The notes: generated from the letters alone by a model not told the origin. A stretch of 64,000 bases of DNA from BD1-7 clade bacterium (GCA_902705865.1 CACSIO010000012.1:1-64000), one strand, 5' to 3'. Numbered from the stretch's first letter, positions 17,237-26,989 are shown. Made by a program: numbers and translations.

Positions 17237-17300
17237 AAAGATCAAGCCGAAGGGAGCAGAGTCGTTGATTTTGCCCATTGGTTTTGGCGTTTCATTCGGG
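17237..17300 (+). repeat. Y1-element left-end fragment
   Basis: GATCAAGCCGAAGGGAGCAG then AGTCGTTGATTTTG reproduces the element left terminus (consensus GATCAAGGGGTCAG then AGTCGTTGATTTTC). The rest of the element is not recognisable. It sits just 3' of the ankyrin gene stop. Confidence 0.65.
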
Positions 17301-17335
17301 GAGGCGATAATTTCTCTGCTCCATGCCGGGAATGT

Positions 17336-18235
17336 CTATCCCGCTTCAGCACCTTCAACGCGCCATTCGGTCTCTTTCAACAACCTGCGGCTCACCAAAA
17401 CACTACTGAATGCTGCGATGTAAACCCAAAGTGCATAGATCATTGCAGGGATTGCAATCATAAAGTTATCCAGTAACGACATAGCGATACCAAAAGCCAA
17501 CGTGGTGTTTTGCACGCCCACTTCCATAGTGATGGCGGCAATCTGTTGGCCGGGCAGGCGGCCTATTTTGGCCAGTAGTGCGCCCATGCTCATGGCGAGT
17601 ACATTCAATAAAATAATCGCTGCACCGACTTCTGCGGCGTACTTCACGACATTATCCCAGCCTTTGGCAACGGCGCCGACGATGATCAGTGCAAGCAGTA
17701 ATACGGCGAAGCCTTTAACAATTTTTTCAGCGATGATTGCGGGTTTTTCCCATCGATGTTTGATGAACATACCAACGATCAAGGGAACAATGACGATCAA
17801 CAGCAGCTGCAGAACGGTGTGTGTGATGGGTAATTGAATCACTTCACTGCTGTTGGTGAACGTGATGGTTGATAGGTACACATAAGCCGGGATGCTGACA
17901 ATACAGATAAGCCCGCTAATGGCCGTGAGCGAGATGGAAAGCGCTACATCACCTTTGGCAAGATTGGTGAACAAGTTTGAGTGTGCACCGCCGGGGCATG
18001 CTGATACTAGCACCAGGCCTACAGCGAACTCTGCTGGTAGCTGTAATGCCCACGCGATAGCAAAGGCAAGGCCAGGCAGAAGAAAAATCTGCCCGATGAT
18101 GCCAATCATTGCCGCCTTCGGCTTTTGCCATAGCGCTTTAAAATCACCCAGTTTGAGATCAAGACCCATCGCTAAAGTAATCATAGCGAGTGAGAAGGGG
18201 AGGAAGTATGTTACGGCGGCATCGGAGGCAGACAT
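17336..18235 (-). CDS. Bile acid:sodium symporter family (BASS) transporter
   Basis: This protein of about 299 residues has nine to ten hydrophobic segments and BASS hallmarks: FSLAMITLAMGLDLKLGDF, then GLVLVSACPGGAHSNLFTNLAKGDVALS (the Na+/substrate-site SCPGG-type motif) and ITMEVGVQNTTLAFGIA (second crossover motif). It is an inner-membrane secondary transporter of organic anions; the substrate is unknown. ATG 18235 is preferred over TTG 18250. It is on the same strand as the LysR gene upstream but separated by 268 bp, so it is probably a separate unit. Confidence 0.88.
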   Translation of the reverse strand: MSASDAAVTYFLPFSLAMITLAMGLDLKLGDFKALWQKPKAAMIGIIGQIFLLPGLAFAIAWALQLPAEFAVGLVLVSACPGGAHSNLFTNLAKGDVALSISLTAISGLICIVSIPAYVYLSTITFTNSSEVIQLPITHTVLQLLLIVIVPLIVGMFIKHRWEKPAIIAEKIVKGFAVLLLALIIVGAVAKGWDNVVKYAAEVGAAIILLNVLAMSMGALLAKIGRLPGQQIAAITMEVGVQNTTLAFGIAMSLLDNFMIAIPAMIYALWVYIAAFSSVLVSRRLLKETEWRVEGAEAG

Positions 18236-18503
18236 GATGATTTTGCTCAAATGGTCAAAGGCGGTGCGCTAGGTGTTTAGCGCTTAACGTGAATGTGCCC
18301 TGCGTTCAGGTGCGAATGATTGTATCAGAATCTGTTTCGATTTTGCTTAACGTTAATCTGAGCGGCTAAGCAGCTTCAAACATGCCCTGATTGTTATTTA
18401 AAAGAATGGTTTGATTCTGCCTTCGTTGAATCTGATATTGGATAGAGTCGATCGTCGATGAATTGTGGATGGGTTCTCGGCGCTGACCTCTTGAGTGCCT
18501 TGA

Positions 18504-19430
18504 TCAGCTGGCATTCTCAATCAACGTGCGATGAAGCGATTCAAACATCAGCTGTCGCAGCCATTGGTGGCCGGGGTCTTTCAGCATTCGTTCATGCCAA
18601 ACAATGGAGTAGGTGAAGCGCGATTGGGGCAGGGGTAGTGGGAGAATGTCGAGTGAATAGGCATCGGCACAACTTTTGGCCAGCCCTTTTGGCACGGTGA
18701 GGATTAGGTCTGTTCGTGCTACCAAGGCTAACGCTGCTACAAAGTGCGGTACGCGCAACGTCACCTTGCGCTGTAATCCTTGCTCTTCAAGCGCATAGTC
18801 GATCACGCCTTTTCGCTCACCGCCCATGGTAATGAGTGCGTGTTTGTTATTCGCATAATTTTCAAGGGTGAGGCCTTGATTGACCAGTGGATGCCCCTTG
18901 CGTAAAACGCAAACAAATTCATCATCGCCCACGCCACGGCCATGTACACCGGCTGGCGCATCGTTAACGGTGCAGATGGCCATATCGATATCCAGAGAAT
19001 CTAGGTTGTGTATCACGCCTTCATCCCAAGGCAGTATTTCCAGCTCTACGTTAGGCGCCCTTGCTTGCAGTTGTTCGATCAATGCGGGCAATAACACTTG
19101 GGTGCCGTAGTCGGTGGTTGCGATACGAAAATGCCTATCGGAGGTGGCTGGATCAAATATCTCGGGTTCGATTAAGTGGCTGATTTCCTGCAGTGTTGAT
19201 TGTAGCGTCAGTGCAATGGATAGCGCTCGAGGTGTTGGCGATAAACCTTTAGGGCTTCGAGTAAACAGCGGGTCGTCGAAAAGGATGCGCAATCGCGCCA
19301 GGTTTCGGCTGATTGCTGGCTGGCTGAGGTTTAGCCGTCCTGCTGCGCGTGTGACGTTTTGTTCTTCCAATAACACCTGAAACACCGGCAGCAGGTTGAG
19401 ATCTTTGGCGCTGAGATTTTCAATGCTCAT
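18504..19430 (-). CDS. LysR-family transcriptional regulator
   Basis: This 308-residue protein has an N-terminal winged helix-turn-helix (LPVFQVLLEEQNVTRAAGRL, NLSQPAISRNLARLR) and the two-lobed effector domain (FRIATTDYGTQVLLPALIEQ). The style is that of NodD/LinR-type LTTRs. It is divergent from the oxidoreductase/DJ-1/GST genes across a 107-bp gap with a 9-bp inverted repeat, so it likely controls them and itself. The effector is unknown, perhaps an electrophile. Confidence 0.92.
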   Translation of the reverse strand: MSIENLSAKDLNLLPVFQVLLEEQNVTRAAGRLNLSQPAISRNLARLRILFDDPLFTRSPKGLSPTPRALSIALTLQSTLQEISHLIEPEIFDPATSDRHFRIATTDYGTQVLLPALIEQLQARAPNVELEILPWDEGVIHNLDSLDIDMAICTVNDAPAGVHGRGVGDDEFVCVLRKGHPLVNQGLTLENYANNKHALITMGGERKGVIDYALEEQGLQRKVTLRVPHFVAALALVARTDLILTVPKGLAKSCADAYSLDILPLPLPQSRFTYSIVWHERMLKDPGHQWLRQLMFESLHRTLIENAS

Positions 19431-19486
19431 GGTTTATAACTCAAAATCATATTTGGTATACATTCTATGCATTGGAATTATAAACC
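19431..19486. promoter_or_regulatory. Candidate LysR operator (inverted repeat)
   Basis: GGTTTATAA (19431-19439) and TTATAAACC (19478-19486) form a perfect 9-bp inverted repeat spaced by 38 bp. It lies next to the LysR start codon in the divergent promoter region. An inner imperfect palindrome ATTCTATGCATTGGAAT (19463-19479) is also present. The layout fits LTTR recognition and activation half sites. Confidence 0.55.
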
Positions 19487-19537
19487 CGTTGCGCCTACAG
19501 TGCGAAAACAGTCACCCAAGCGTGGAGTCAATCAAAC

Positions 19538-20551
19538 ATGTTTATCGAAAAAAGCCGTGAAATACACCTAAAGCGTCGCCCTGATGGTGTGCCAACAGAG
19601 AGTGATTTCTTATTAGAAAGCATCCCCGTGCCAGAGTTGAATGTCGGTGAGATATTGGTTGAAAACCGCTGGATGTCAGTCGATCCGTATATGCGTGGCC
19701 GGATGACAGATCGTAAAAGTTACATCGAACCGTTCAAGGTCGGCGCTGTGCTTGAGGGCGGTGCTGTTGGGGCGGTGGTTGAATCCAACAACCCTGAATT
19801 CCCCGTGGGGAGTTTTGTCTCAAGCATGTTGGGGTGGCGGGAGTATTTTGTATCGAACACCAGTGATGTGCAAAAGTTGCCTAACACGGATATCCCCGAT
19901 CAGGCGTTTCTCGGCATTTTGGGGATGCCCGGGATGACCGCATACACGGGGCTTAACACAATCGCACAACTGCAGCCGGGTGATCGTGTGTTTGTTTCAG
20001 CAGCCTCAGGTGCCGTTGGCGCCATTGCTTGCCAAATTGCCAAGCTCAAAGGGTGTTATGTCGCAGGCTCTGTGGGTTCTTCCGATAAGGAGAAATACCT
20101 ATTAGATGAATTAGGTGTGGATGCTGTCGTTAATTACAAAACTTGTGGAAACCTTGAAGCTGCAATCAGTGAAGCCTGCCCCGAAGGCATTGATGTGTAT
20201 TTTGAAAATGTTGGCGGCGCTCATTTGGAAGCTGTATTGAATCTGATGAACGATCACGGCCGTATCGCAGTTTGCGGCATGATTGATCAATACAATGCAA
20301 CGGAGGCTGCGCCCGGGCCTGCAAACTTGGGGCAACTAATTGTTAAAAAATTAACGATGCGTGGGTTTATCGTTTTCGATCATTGGCAAGGCTATCCTGA
20401 GTTTGTTGAGACGATGTCGCAATGGATAAAAAATGGCGATGTCTCATGGAAAGAAACCGTATTGGATGGCATCGAACAGGCACCCGCTGCATTCATCGGA
20501 TTATTCAGCGGTAAGAATATTGGCAAGATGCTGGTCAAATTACGTGATTGA
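19538..20551 (+). CDS. NADP-dependent MDR oxidoreductase (CurA/LTB4DH type)
   Basis: This 337-residue zinc-independent medium-chain reductase has ENRWMSVDPYMRGRM near the N-terminus, typical of CurA and leukotriene B4 dehydrogenase-like enzymes. LGMPGMTAYTGL, the Rossmann motif VSAASGAVGAIACQIAKLKG (AxxGxxG) and DVYFENVGG follow. These enzymes reduce the double bond of alpha,beta-unsaturated ketones with NADPH. It heads a run with DJ-1/PfpI and GST-like genes, which fits electrophile detoxification, and is divergent from a LysR gene. No metal ligands of alcohol dehydrogenases are seen. Confidence 0.92.
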   Translation: MFIEKSREIHLKRRPDGVPTESDFLLESIPVPELNVGEILVENRWMSVDPYMRGRMTDRKSYIEPFKVGAVLEGGAVGAVVESNNPEFPVGSFVSSMLGWREYFVSNTSDVQKLPNTDIPDQAFLGILGMPGMTAYTGLNTIAQLQPGDRVFVSAASGAVGAIACQIAKLKGCYVAGSVGSSDKEKYLLDELGVDAVVNYKTCGNLEAAISEACPEGIDVYFENVGGAHLEAVLNLMNDHGRIAVCGMIDQYNATEAAPGPANLGQLIVKKLTMRGFIVFDHWQGYPEFVETMSQWIKNGDVSWKETVLDGIEQAPAAFIGLFSGKNIGKMLVKLRD

Positions 20552-20602
20552 TCGGCCCTGTTTACCGATCAAAAAAACATTATTAGCGCAGAGGCAACAC
20601 TG

Positions 20603-21280
20603 ATGAATATTTTGTTTGTTTTAACATCCCATGATCAATTGGGTAACACCGGTGAAAAAACCGGTTTCTGGATTGAGGAATTTGCCGCGCCGTATTATGT
20701 GTTAGCCGATAATGGCGCAACGATTACTTTGGCCTCCCCGAAAGGAGGTCAGCCGCCGATTGACCCTAAAAGCGAATTAGCGGATTTTCAAACGTCTGCA
20801 ACACAACGTTTCGATGATGACAAGGCGCTGCAGGAGAAGCTTGCTAACACCCAGAGACTTGATCAGGTGTCTGCTGATGCATTTGATGCTGTGTTTTATC
20901 CGGGAGGCCACGGTCCCTTGTGGGATTTGACGGATAACGCTGATTCGATACGTTTGATTGAATCGTTTATTGCTCAAAACAAAATTGTGTCTGCAGTGTG
21001 TCATGCCCCGACCGTTCTGCTTCGCGTCAAAGATCAACAAGGCAACCCGTGGGTTAACGGCAAAAAAGTTACCGCCTTTTCTAACAGTGAAGAAGCTGCG
21101 GTCGGTTTAACCGATGTTGTGCCGGAGCTACTGGAAGATGCATTAGCGGCGTTAGGCGCGAGCTATTCTAAAACCGATGACTGGCATGCGTATTGTGTGG
21201 AGGATGGCCAGTTGATTACCGGCCAAAACCCAGCCTCTTCTGAAGCAGTTGCCAACGCCGTGTTACAGCGTATTCAATAA
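20603..21280 (+). CDS. DJ-1/PfpI family protein (Hsp31-like class I amidotransferase fold)
   Basis: This 225-residue protein has the nucleophile elbow SAVCHAPTVLL (C133-H134) and the early glutamate segment GFWIEEFAAPYYVL, plus FYPGGHGPLWDL, all typical of Hsp31/YhbO-like members. Family roles include glyoxalase III/deglycase and chaperone activity against reactive carbonyls. It is 51 bp after the oxidoreductase gene. GCGCAGAGGCAACACTG precedes the ATG. It is followed by a terminator-like hairpin. Confidence 0.92.
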   Translation: MNILFVLTSHDQLGNTGEKTGFWIEEFAAPYYVLADNGATITLASPKGGQPPIDPKSELADFQTSATQRFDDDKALQEKLANTQRLDQVSADAFDAVFYPGGHGPLWDLTDNADSIRLIESFIAQNKIVSAVCHAPTVLLRVKDQQGNPWVNGKKVTAFSNSEEAAVGLTDVVPELLEDALAALGASYSKTDDWHAYCVEDGQLITGQNPASSEAVANAVLQRIQ

Positions 21281-21288
21281 ACCTTTCA

Positions 21289-21314
21289 GGCAATCTGTCA
21301 CGCAGATTGCCTTT
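21289..21314 (+). terminator. Intrinsic terminator-like hairpin
   Basis: GGCAATCTG (21289-21297) and CAGATTGCC (21303-21311) form a perfect 9-bp stem with a 5-base loop, followed by TTT. It lies between the DJ-1 and GST genes, so it could terminate most transcripts there or attenuate GST expression. Confidence 0.65.
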
Positions 21315-21334
21315 ACAATTCTATAGGGTAAACA

Positions 21335-21940
21335 ATGATAACGGTCCATCATCTCAAACAATCACGATCGACTCGCATTATCTGGCTGCTTGAAGAACTG
21401 GGTATTGAATACACAGTAAAAAGTTACGACAGAAATCCGCAGACGCATCTTGCCCCTGAGTCGTTGCGAAAAATTCACCCATTGGGAAAGGCGCCTATCG
21501 TTGAAATTGGCGAGCAGGTTCTGGTTGAATCAGCAGCGATTATGGAATACGTGATTACGACATTCGCCCCCGATCAGCTGCGGCCGGATAGCGAATCGGA
21601 TGCGTATGCAACATACCTGCAATGGATGCACTTTGCCGAAGGCTCGGCAATGTTACCGGTGTTACTTGACATGTTTACGGCAGATTTAAATTTAAATGAT
21701 GCCCCGGTGTTGTATTACGCCAAAAAAGAAAGAGACTTGGATTTTGCCTACATCGATAAGCATTTGCAGCGCTATGAATTCTTTGCCGGTAGCCAATTTA
21801 CTGCCGCGGATATCATGATGATGACGGTGCTGTTGTTTGCAACCGGCCGTGGGATGCTTGAAGGGTATGATGCGATCAATGAATACGTGCAACGTCTTTC
21901 GAGTCGCGAGGCCTTCATTGTTGCTGCAGGTTACGAATAA
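21335..21940 (+). CDS. Glutathione S-transferase
   Basis: This 201-residue GST has an N-terminal thioredoxin-like domain (VHHLKQSRSTRIIWLLEELG, with Ser as possible activator, and HPLGKAPIVEIGEQVLVESAAIMEY, the glutathione-binding cis-Pro and ESxAI motif). The all-helical C-terminal domain includes YEFFAGSQFTAADIMM. It conjugates or reduces electrophiles with glutathione. It belongs with the two upstream genes, though a hairpin separates it from them. Confidence 0.92.
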   Translation: MITVHHLKQSRSTRIIWLLEELGIEYTVKSYDRNPQTHLAPESLRKIHPLGKAPIVEIGEQVLVESAAIMEYVITTFAPDQLRPDSESDAYATYLQWMHFAEGSAMLPVLLDMFTADLNLNDAPVLYYAKKERDLDFAYIDKHLQRYEFFAGSQFTAADIMMMTVLLFATGRGMLEGYDAINEYVQRLSSREAFIVAAGYE

Positions 21941-22034
21941 CGCTTAAGGCGTTGTTATTGATTGCTACTTGATCTGCTATCGGAAATGCCAAGGCGACGC
22001 AACGCTCTGACATTCCCGATACATCAGGCATCAA

Positions 22035-23660
22035 CTATCGATTAATCCCCTTGAATGCATACATGCCGGTTGCGGTCTCGATTGAAAACTCGAACAAAAC
22101 AGATATGGAAGTCTTCTCAATTGGAGAATCATAGAATCCACTCAACAACGTGGTGATTTCATCCTCGCCCATGACGAGCGGCAAACCCGTTACTTCTCGA
22201 GTTTCATCAACAAAGTCTGCATTCGTCAGCGAGCAACTGCCGTCTTGGGCGACGACGACTTTTTGGGCGAATTCACGCGAACTAAAGTCGCGATCGTTGT
22301 TACTCTTTTCCACCGAGTAGTTAAACCAGAATTCATGGATATCGGATGTCACCCCGTCAACGCCGTTCATGAATCCAACATGAAAATACGCGGTTGGTAC
22401 ATCACCGATCTCATCGGCATTGGTGCAATCTGGAAAACGCTCATACTGAATCCAGGTTTCTCTTCCCCATGGGGTTCTACCTTTGCCAAATGCCACGCCA
22501 AGGTTTGCCGCGATATCTTCAACAGCTGTTTTATTCCACGCTCTGAACATGGTTGTTTCGTAGGTGGCTACACTGTAGGCCTTTGCTCGTGGATCTTCAT
22601 CGGAAATTGTCGATGCGAATGAGCTACCGCTCAATACCAACATTGTGCCCTTATCAAGCCATTTTCCCCAATAAATTTTGCCTCCACTGAGCAAAATCGA
22701 TAGCGTATAGGTAGCCGGTGAAGGAGTATAGCTAAAAAAACTATCTCCAATCACATAGAGGGTATCGCCATTCTCGAGATTCTTTTGACTCCAGTTGCCA
22801 GCATGTTGGCGCTGACCATCGTACACAACTTCGATCGTTCCATCTTCGAGAAAGAATGTTCCACCATCATTCGGATCGGCAGGTCCAGCGATGAGTTCGT
22901 TTAGATTATTTGTACAGTTTTCACCGAGCATCCCGTAAACAGGCGTGCAGAACGTAATGCCATCCAGAACGGGAACTTCAAAACCGTATAAACGGTTATC
23001 GGCATAGACTAGCTGTGCGTGAAGCGCTTTGGCGTCATCGCGGAAAACTGCCCCCGGTTTTATCGCCCAACTTAAACCCGATGGGATCGTGTTTCCGGCA
23101 ACTGGCAACGGTTGCGCAATTAAATCAAGTCCGCTCCAAGGGTAGGATTCATATCGAATTGCCACGGTGCCGTGCTCGTCTATCGTGAAGCGGCTTCCGG
23201 GTTCGGTTATTTCGATGACATCACCGTCGTTATAACTGAATATCTGTGCTTCTTCGGGAGTCGGCCCCGAAGAATGTACGATAGGCATAGCAAAGGCATT
23301 GATGTCGAAGTCGTCATTCAGATTCAACCCATAAACAATTTTGTGGTTGGATTGATTTTCACCGTCGAGTTGCCAATGCTCATACGACATTGCTAGTCGA
23401 TAGACATCTCGATTCTCTGGGTCGTCAAAATTGGCAAAGTGCCCACGAAACGTTGTTGCCTCATATGAAGTAAACAGTGAAGAAAAATAGATTCCTCCTG
23501 TTTGGAGCAACGAGCTAGCCGAGAAATCCGCTTCACCGCTTCCATTTTCATTGGTTTGTTCTGTTGGTAGTACGACCGGATCAGGCACACAGGCAGCTAA
23601 AACCAACCCAGACATTCCTAAAACGAGTGCTCTCATCCCTACGAAATAATTCACGATCAC
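22035..23660 (-). CDS. Large lipoprotein of unknown function
   Basis: The signal is MRALVLGMSGLVLAACVPDP with lipobox LAAC; the true start may be the internal ATG at 23636 rather than the GTG at 23660. The mature part of about 510 residues is beta-rich and acidic, without a family I recognise. It contains many Tyr/Trp-rich strands and paired Cys (CTPVYGMLGENC). The region after the lipid Cys is Pro-rich like that of four other lipoproteins in this window. It is probably surface-exposed or periplasmic. It ends 94 bp from the convergent GST gene. Confidence 0.75.
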   Translation of the reverse strand: MIVNYFVGMRALVLGMSGLVLAACVPDPVVLPTEQTNENGSGEADFSASSLLQTGGIYFSSLFTSYEATTFRGHFANFDDPENRDVYRLAMSYEHWQLDGENQSNHKIVYGLNLNDDFDINAFAMPIVHSSGPTPEEAQIFSYNDGDVIEITEPGSRFTIDEHGTVAIRYESYPWSGLDLIAQPLPVAGNTIPSGLSWAIKPGAVFRDDAKALHAQLVYADNRLYGFEVPVLDGITFCTPVYGMLGENCTNNLNELIAGPADPNDGGTFFLEDGTIEVVYDGQRQHAGNWSQKNLENGDTLYVIGDSFFSYTPSPATYTLSILLSGGKIYWGKWLDKGTMLVLSGSSFASTISDEDPRAKAYSVATYETTMFRAWNKTAVEDIAANLGVAFGKGRTPWGRETWIQYERFPDCTNADEIGDVPTAYFHVGFMNGVDGVTSDIHEFWFNYSVEKSNNDRDFSSREFAQKVVVAQDGSCSLTNADFVDETREVTGLPLVMGEDEITTLLSGFYDSPIEKTSISVLFEFSIETATGMYAFKGINR

Positions 23661-23833
23661 TTCTCTTGTTGAAATACATTGGATTCAAAAAAATACAATA
23701 TACCTTTTTTGTTAGGTAATTTCTCTGGAGTTTGACGCCCAATTTTTGAGGTTTCTGGTCAAGGCAAGTCGAGGAGGTAGAGTCGTTGATTTTTTAAACG
23801 TCTGCGGTCAAATCAATAGCTCAATGCTCTTGA
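23661..23833. repeat. Y1-element left-end fragment in gap
   Basis: Within the gap, GGTAGAGTCGTTGATTTTTT (23776-23795) matches the element left end. Nothing else of the element follows. Confidence 0.55.
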
Positions 23834-24196
23834 TTACTCTTCTGATGCGACTTTATCGTCCCATTTACACGTAATTCCATGTGGAATAATCGTACCGCAG
23901 GTATCAATTCGGCTAGTGCCGGTTGCGTCATCGCGAAAGTAGATTCGGTAGTTATTGTTTTCGCCGCAACTGGCAAACCAATGGGCGTTATTGTTTTTAT
24001 CTAGCCCGTCAAAGTACAGTTTATCAATCTGTGTGCAGTCGGTTAGGGCGCCGCTATTGATCGCGCCAGCAATAACAGTTTTGCGCTTATCTTCAGGCAA
24101 TGACATGAGAAAATTTTGAGCGGCATTGGCGTGCAAATATGTTGCAAAAGCCAATAGGGCCAGGCTGGCAGTAAATCGTGATAGGTGTTGAATCAT
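23834..24196 (-). CDS. Small secreted protein, 120 aa
   Basis: It has a clear Sec signal (LSRFTASLALLAFATYLHANA, cleaved at ANA-A). The mature part of about 95 residues has four Cys (TDCTQ, ASCGE, DTCGT, ITCKW), probably two disulfides. A DGLDKNNNAHW segment looks like a loop, not a true EF hand. No family recognised. Confidence 0.65.
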   Translation of the reverse strand: MIQHLSRFTASLALLAFATYLHANAAQNFLMSLPEDKRKTVIAGAINSGALTDCTQIDKLYFDGLDKNNNAHWFASCGENNNYRIYFRDDATGTSRIDTCGTIIPHGITCKWDDKVASEE

Positions 24197-24387
24197 GATA
24201 GATATTAGCGTGTTGGTTTATGGCGGTCGTCGAATCATTGAGAAGTTTTACGTCAGATACTTTACCTTTAAGGCTTGGCTCTTCAATTTGATTTGTGACG
24301 ACGGATACTAGAAAACAATAACACGCTGACTTGGTGGCGTCATTCGCAAGTAGTTTAAATAAGGTTTTTGCGATCAAGATGGCCGGG

Positions 24388-25010
24388 CCGTTGATTTTTA
24401 TCCTCTACTTTCTCGATGTCTAAATCGAATCTAACAGTCGTGGTTAGGTAGGGGAGATCACTACGCTTGAATCTGCAGGGCATTTCTCAACGCGTTGTTC
24501 AGAGAGGTGGTAGTCGTCAGTCTGCTCTTTCGCAGATGAAGACTATTCCGAAGAATATTATCATGCGGTGCATGAGTTTGTGCTGATGATCCATTGTGTA
24601 CTTTTTTTGTTAACGCCTTCGTCACTCAATACCGTCAGCTGAGTTATGCAATTTTTGGCCGGTATTATGTGCTTTTTTACTACTTGGGGTATCAATACTA
24701 CTTACCGATCAACATTTTGGCGTTCTGTAGTTGGGGTGTTATAAATCGTTGCTCGTAAAATCCGATCGTTATTTGTTGGCGGTGTGTCGAAGTGAACCCA
24801 ATTTTAGCTTCTTTAGTTGCTGTACTTGTGGATTGTCGCCGTTAGATTTATTGCCATAATGTAGTGTGCCAGTCGAGGACGTTGATAATGGAATACCCCC
24901 TTTTATATTTGTGATACCTGATCGGAACCAGGTGCTATATCGAGTGGCGTTGAATATGCACTACTTGATTCTAGAATCGAATTGATCTTGGATTAATCTC
25001 GGGTGGATTT
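24388..25010 (+). pseudogene. Y1 transposase element, heavily decayed near full-length copy
   Basis: It starts with GCCGTTGATTTTTATCC (left end) and follows the intact copy through the 5' coding region, the HUH area (TGATGATCCATTGTG), the Tyr area and EMNPVRA (GAAGTGAACCC). It ends with a stretch matching codons for LVLVESDLGLI (GATCTTGGATTAATC, about 24990). Point changes and indels are dense, so this is an old copy. Confidence 0.75.
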
Positions 25011-25146
25011 AACAATGTATTGAAAGTGTTTAGCCAACGGTATAGTGAATAAATTACAAACTGTTACATTACAGCTAAATCGAAATACATCTATTTTGTT
25101 ATCTGTATAATGCGCCGCTCAAATAAAGCATACATAAGGATGTAAA

Positions 25147-26079
25147 ATGATTAGACAAACGTTGTTGGCTGCAAGTGTATTGGTATCAGCAGGTGCGAAT
25201 GCATATATTTTTGAAGCGACGTATGACTATTCACAGGCTAATTTCGATAGTACGTTTACTATTAAAGATAAAAACATAGCAGATTTGTTAAATTCGCGAG
25301 GCATAGTAATTGATGAGCCTAAGGTTGATATTGCGACGCATTCAGTTGACGCTCAAGTTTACTTTTCAGATATTGATATCTCAAAGGGTGCGTGGAACGA
25401 CGCGGCGTTTATAAATCGGGCGTCATCTCTCAGAGGAGGGTATACCGGGCAAAAAATTGAGTCAGATGATGACGATGTCGATGCAACTGAGATAGATGGA
25501 TTCTATATTGGCGGTCGAGGCGTTGCTGGTGGATTCATTTATGATGGTGAATACAAGAGTCAAAAATCCGACGATAACAATCAACGCACTATCGGATTTG
25601 GCTTTGGCGGATATATTACTAAAAATCATTCATTAGTTGGCTCTTTTGAAGATATACGTGGTGACGAACTTGATTTCTTTCTAGTTGGCTTGACTTACCA
25701 AGGTTACTTACCCCTGGGTAATAGCGGTCATGCACTCGGATTTATGGGGCAGATCAAAACGGGTAATGGAGAACAGCACAGTGACTTTCAGGACTTCAGC
25801 AGAACAAATCTCAATGCGAAAGTAAGCTATTACCCGATGCCGCAGCTTGCAGTAGGTGCTGAAGTAGGTAGTGAAGCAACGGTATTGAGTGCAAGTGGCA
25901 GAGCGAAGAAAAGTGAATCAACAATATCTCAGTTTGGTGTATTTGCAGACTATTATGTCGTTGAAAATTTTCGAATTGGTGCTGACGTCGGTCTGGATAA
26001 AAGAGAAACCGAAACTGATCTGGTCACTATCGAATTGGAAAGCGTCTATTATGGTGTGAACTTGCGTGCGCGCTTTTAA
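25147..26079 (+). CDS. Outer-membrane porin-like beta-barrel protein
   Basis: This 310-residue protein has a Sec signal (LLAASVLVSAGANA). Alternating strands such as TIGFGFGGYITKNHSLVGSF, GADVGLDKRE and YYGVNLRARF end in Phe, the usual BAM signal. Length and strand pattern fit a 12-16-strand barrel. AAGGATGTAAA precedes the ATG, a strong ribosome site. It stands alone with an upstream AT-rich promoter region. No substrate can be inferred. Confidence 0.75.
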   Translation: MIRQTLLAASVLVSAGANAYIFEATYDYSQANFDSTFTIKDKNIADLLNSRGIVIDEPKVDIATHSVDAQVYFSDIDISKGAWNDAAFINRASSLRGGYTGQKIESDDDDVDATEIDGFYIGGRGVAGGFIYDGEYKSQKSDDNNQRTIGFGFGGYITKNHSLVGSFEDIRGDELDFFLVGLTYQGYLPLGNSGHALGFMGQIKTGNGEQHSDFQDFSRTNLNAKVSYYPMPQLAVGAEVGSEATVLSASGRAKKSESTISQFGVFADYYVVENFRIGADVGLDKRETETDLVTIELESVYYGVNLRARF

Positions 26080-26100
26080 GATCTGAGCGGAAAGCTCTAT

Positions 26101-26136
26101 GATTCCCTTTCCCTCTCCTTTACGGGAGGGGGAATC
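26101..26136 (+). terminator. GC-rich hairpin after porin-like gene
   Basis: GATTCCC (26101) pairs with GGGAATC (ending 26136), and an inner CCCTC pairs with GAGGG after a small bulge. It lies 20 bp after the stop. No clear T-tract follows, so it may be a transcript-stabilising or Rho-independent-like hairpin. Confidence 0.5.
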
Positions 26137-26608
26137 AGCACATTTATGAGCTTGGTGCAGGCCTGATTCAGATTAGGTCGAGGGAGGGAATCATCGATTT
26201 TCAACCGATAAGTTTCGCAATACAGTCAGCCCGCCTAATAGCGATTGATTGAATCATCTATGCCGATGAGTACAAATGTAGCTTTACATGCGTTTACGCT
26301 GGTAGTGATTCTTCTGCGCTGTTAGCGCTGACATAAGCCGAGCGTTTTAGCAGATTGATTAATTCGTTCATTCTGTAAAATGTGCGTTATTCCGAATGTG
26401 TTCTGTTCGTTCTCTATCGCATTCGCTTTACGTCTTCTTTGATGTATTCGCAGTGGACATTACGCATTGGTTTTCGGAGACAAGCTGCTTGTTATTGGTG
26501 GTGAGGATGATGACGGATTTCAACATGATGTGTGGATATCCGAAAACACTAGAAATTGGCGGTTGTTGCTCAGGGGCATCATTAAATGAAGCCTTATAGG
26601 CTTGCGAT

Positions 26609-26957
26609 CAAGGATCAGGCTGATTGATTTGTATTCAGTGGCTTTCGCTATACGTTAAACCTACCTAGCAGTGTAAAACGGCCAAGGATGGCTCGATTAC
26701 CCTACCCGAATCTGTCGGGTATTCTTCAACACGTTGTTCATCGTGGCAGAAATCGGCGGGCCTGATTCTTCGAGGATGAAGATTACGCGGTGTATCTTGA
26801 TCAACTGAGTTACTATCCCGAAAAATACGATCTGGCAGTGCATGCGCTCGTGCTGGTGATCAATCATGTACTTCTTTTGCTAATGCCTACTTCACAAATA
26901 ATATGAGTCGATTTTTGGTTAAGGTCTTAAATCAACGACCCTGATCCCGCCTTGATC
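26609..26957 (+). mobile_element. Internally deleted Y1 element (both ends present)
   Basis: The left part shows the conserved leader and start ATG at about 26688 (LPYPNLSGILQHVVHRG), broken by a stop soon after. The HUH region reads ATCAATCATGTACTTCTTTTGC, with the second His codon lost. The copy then jumps to a right end, AAATCAACGACCCTGATC followed by CCTTGATC (26928-26955). About 350 bp with both ends is a MITE-like deletion derivative. Confidence 0.75.
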
Positions 26958-26989
26958 GCGCCCCAGCCCCTTTGATCTACCACTCAAAT

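Noticed and set aside
20548-20572. TTGATCGG/CCGATCAA hairpin as a plus-strand terminator
   Set aside because: It overlaps the oxidoreductase stop and is followed by A residues on the plus strand; a T-tract exists only on the minus strand, where no gene needs it.
26396-26599. 67-residue ORF
   Set aside because: Cys-rich odd composition, no ribosome site, lies in debris upstream of a Y1-element remnant.
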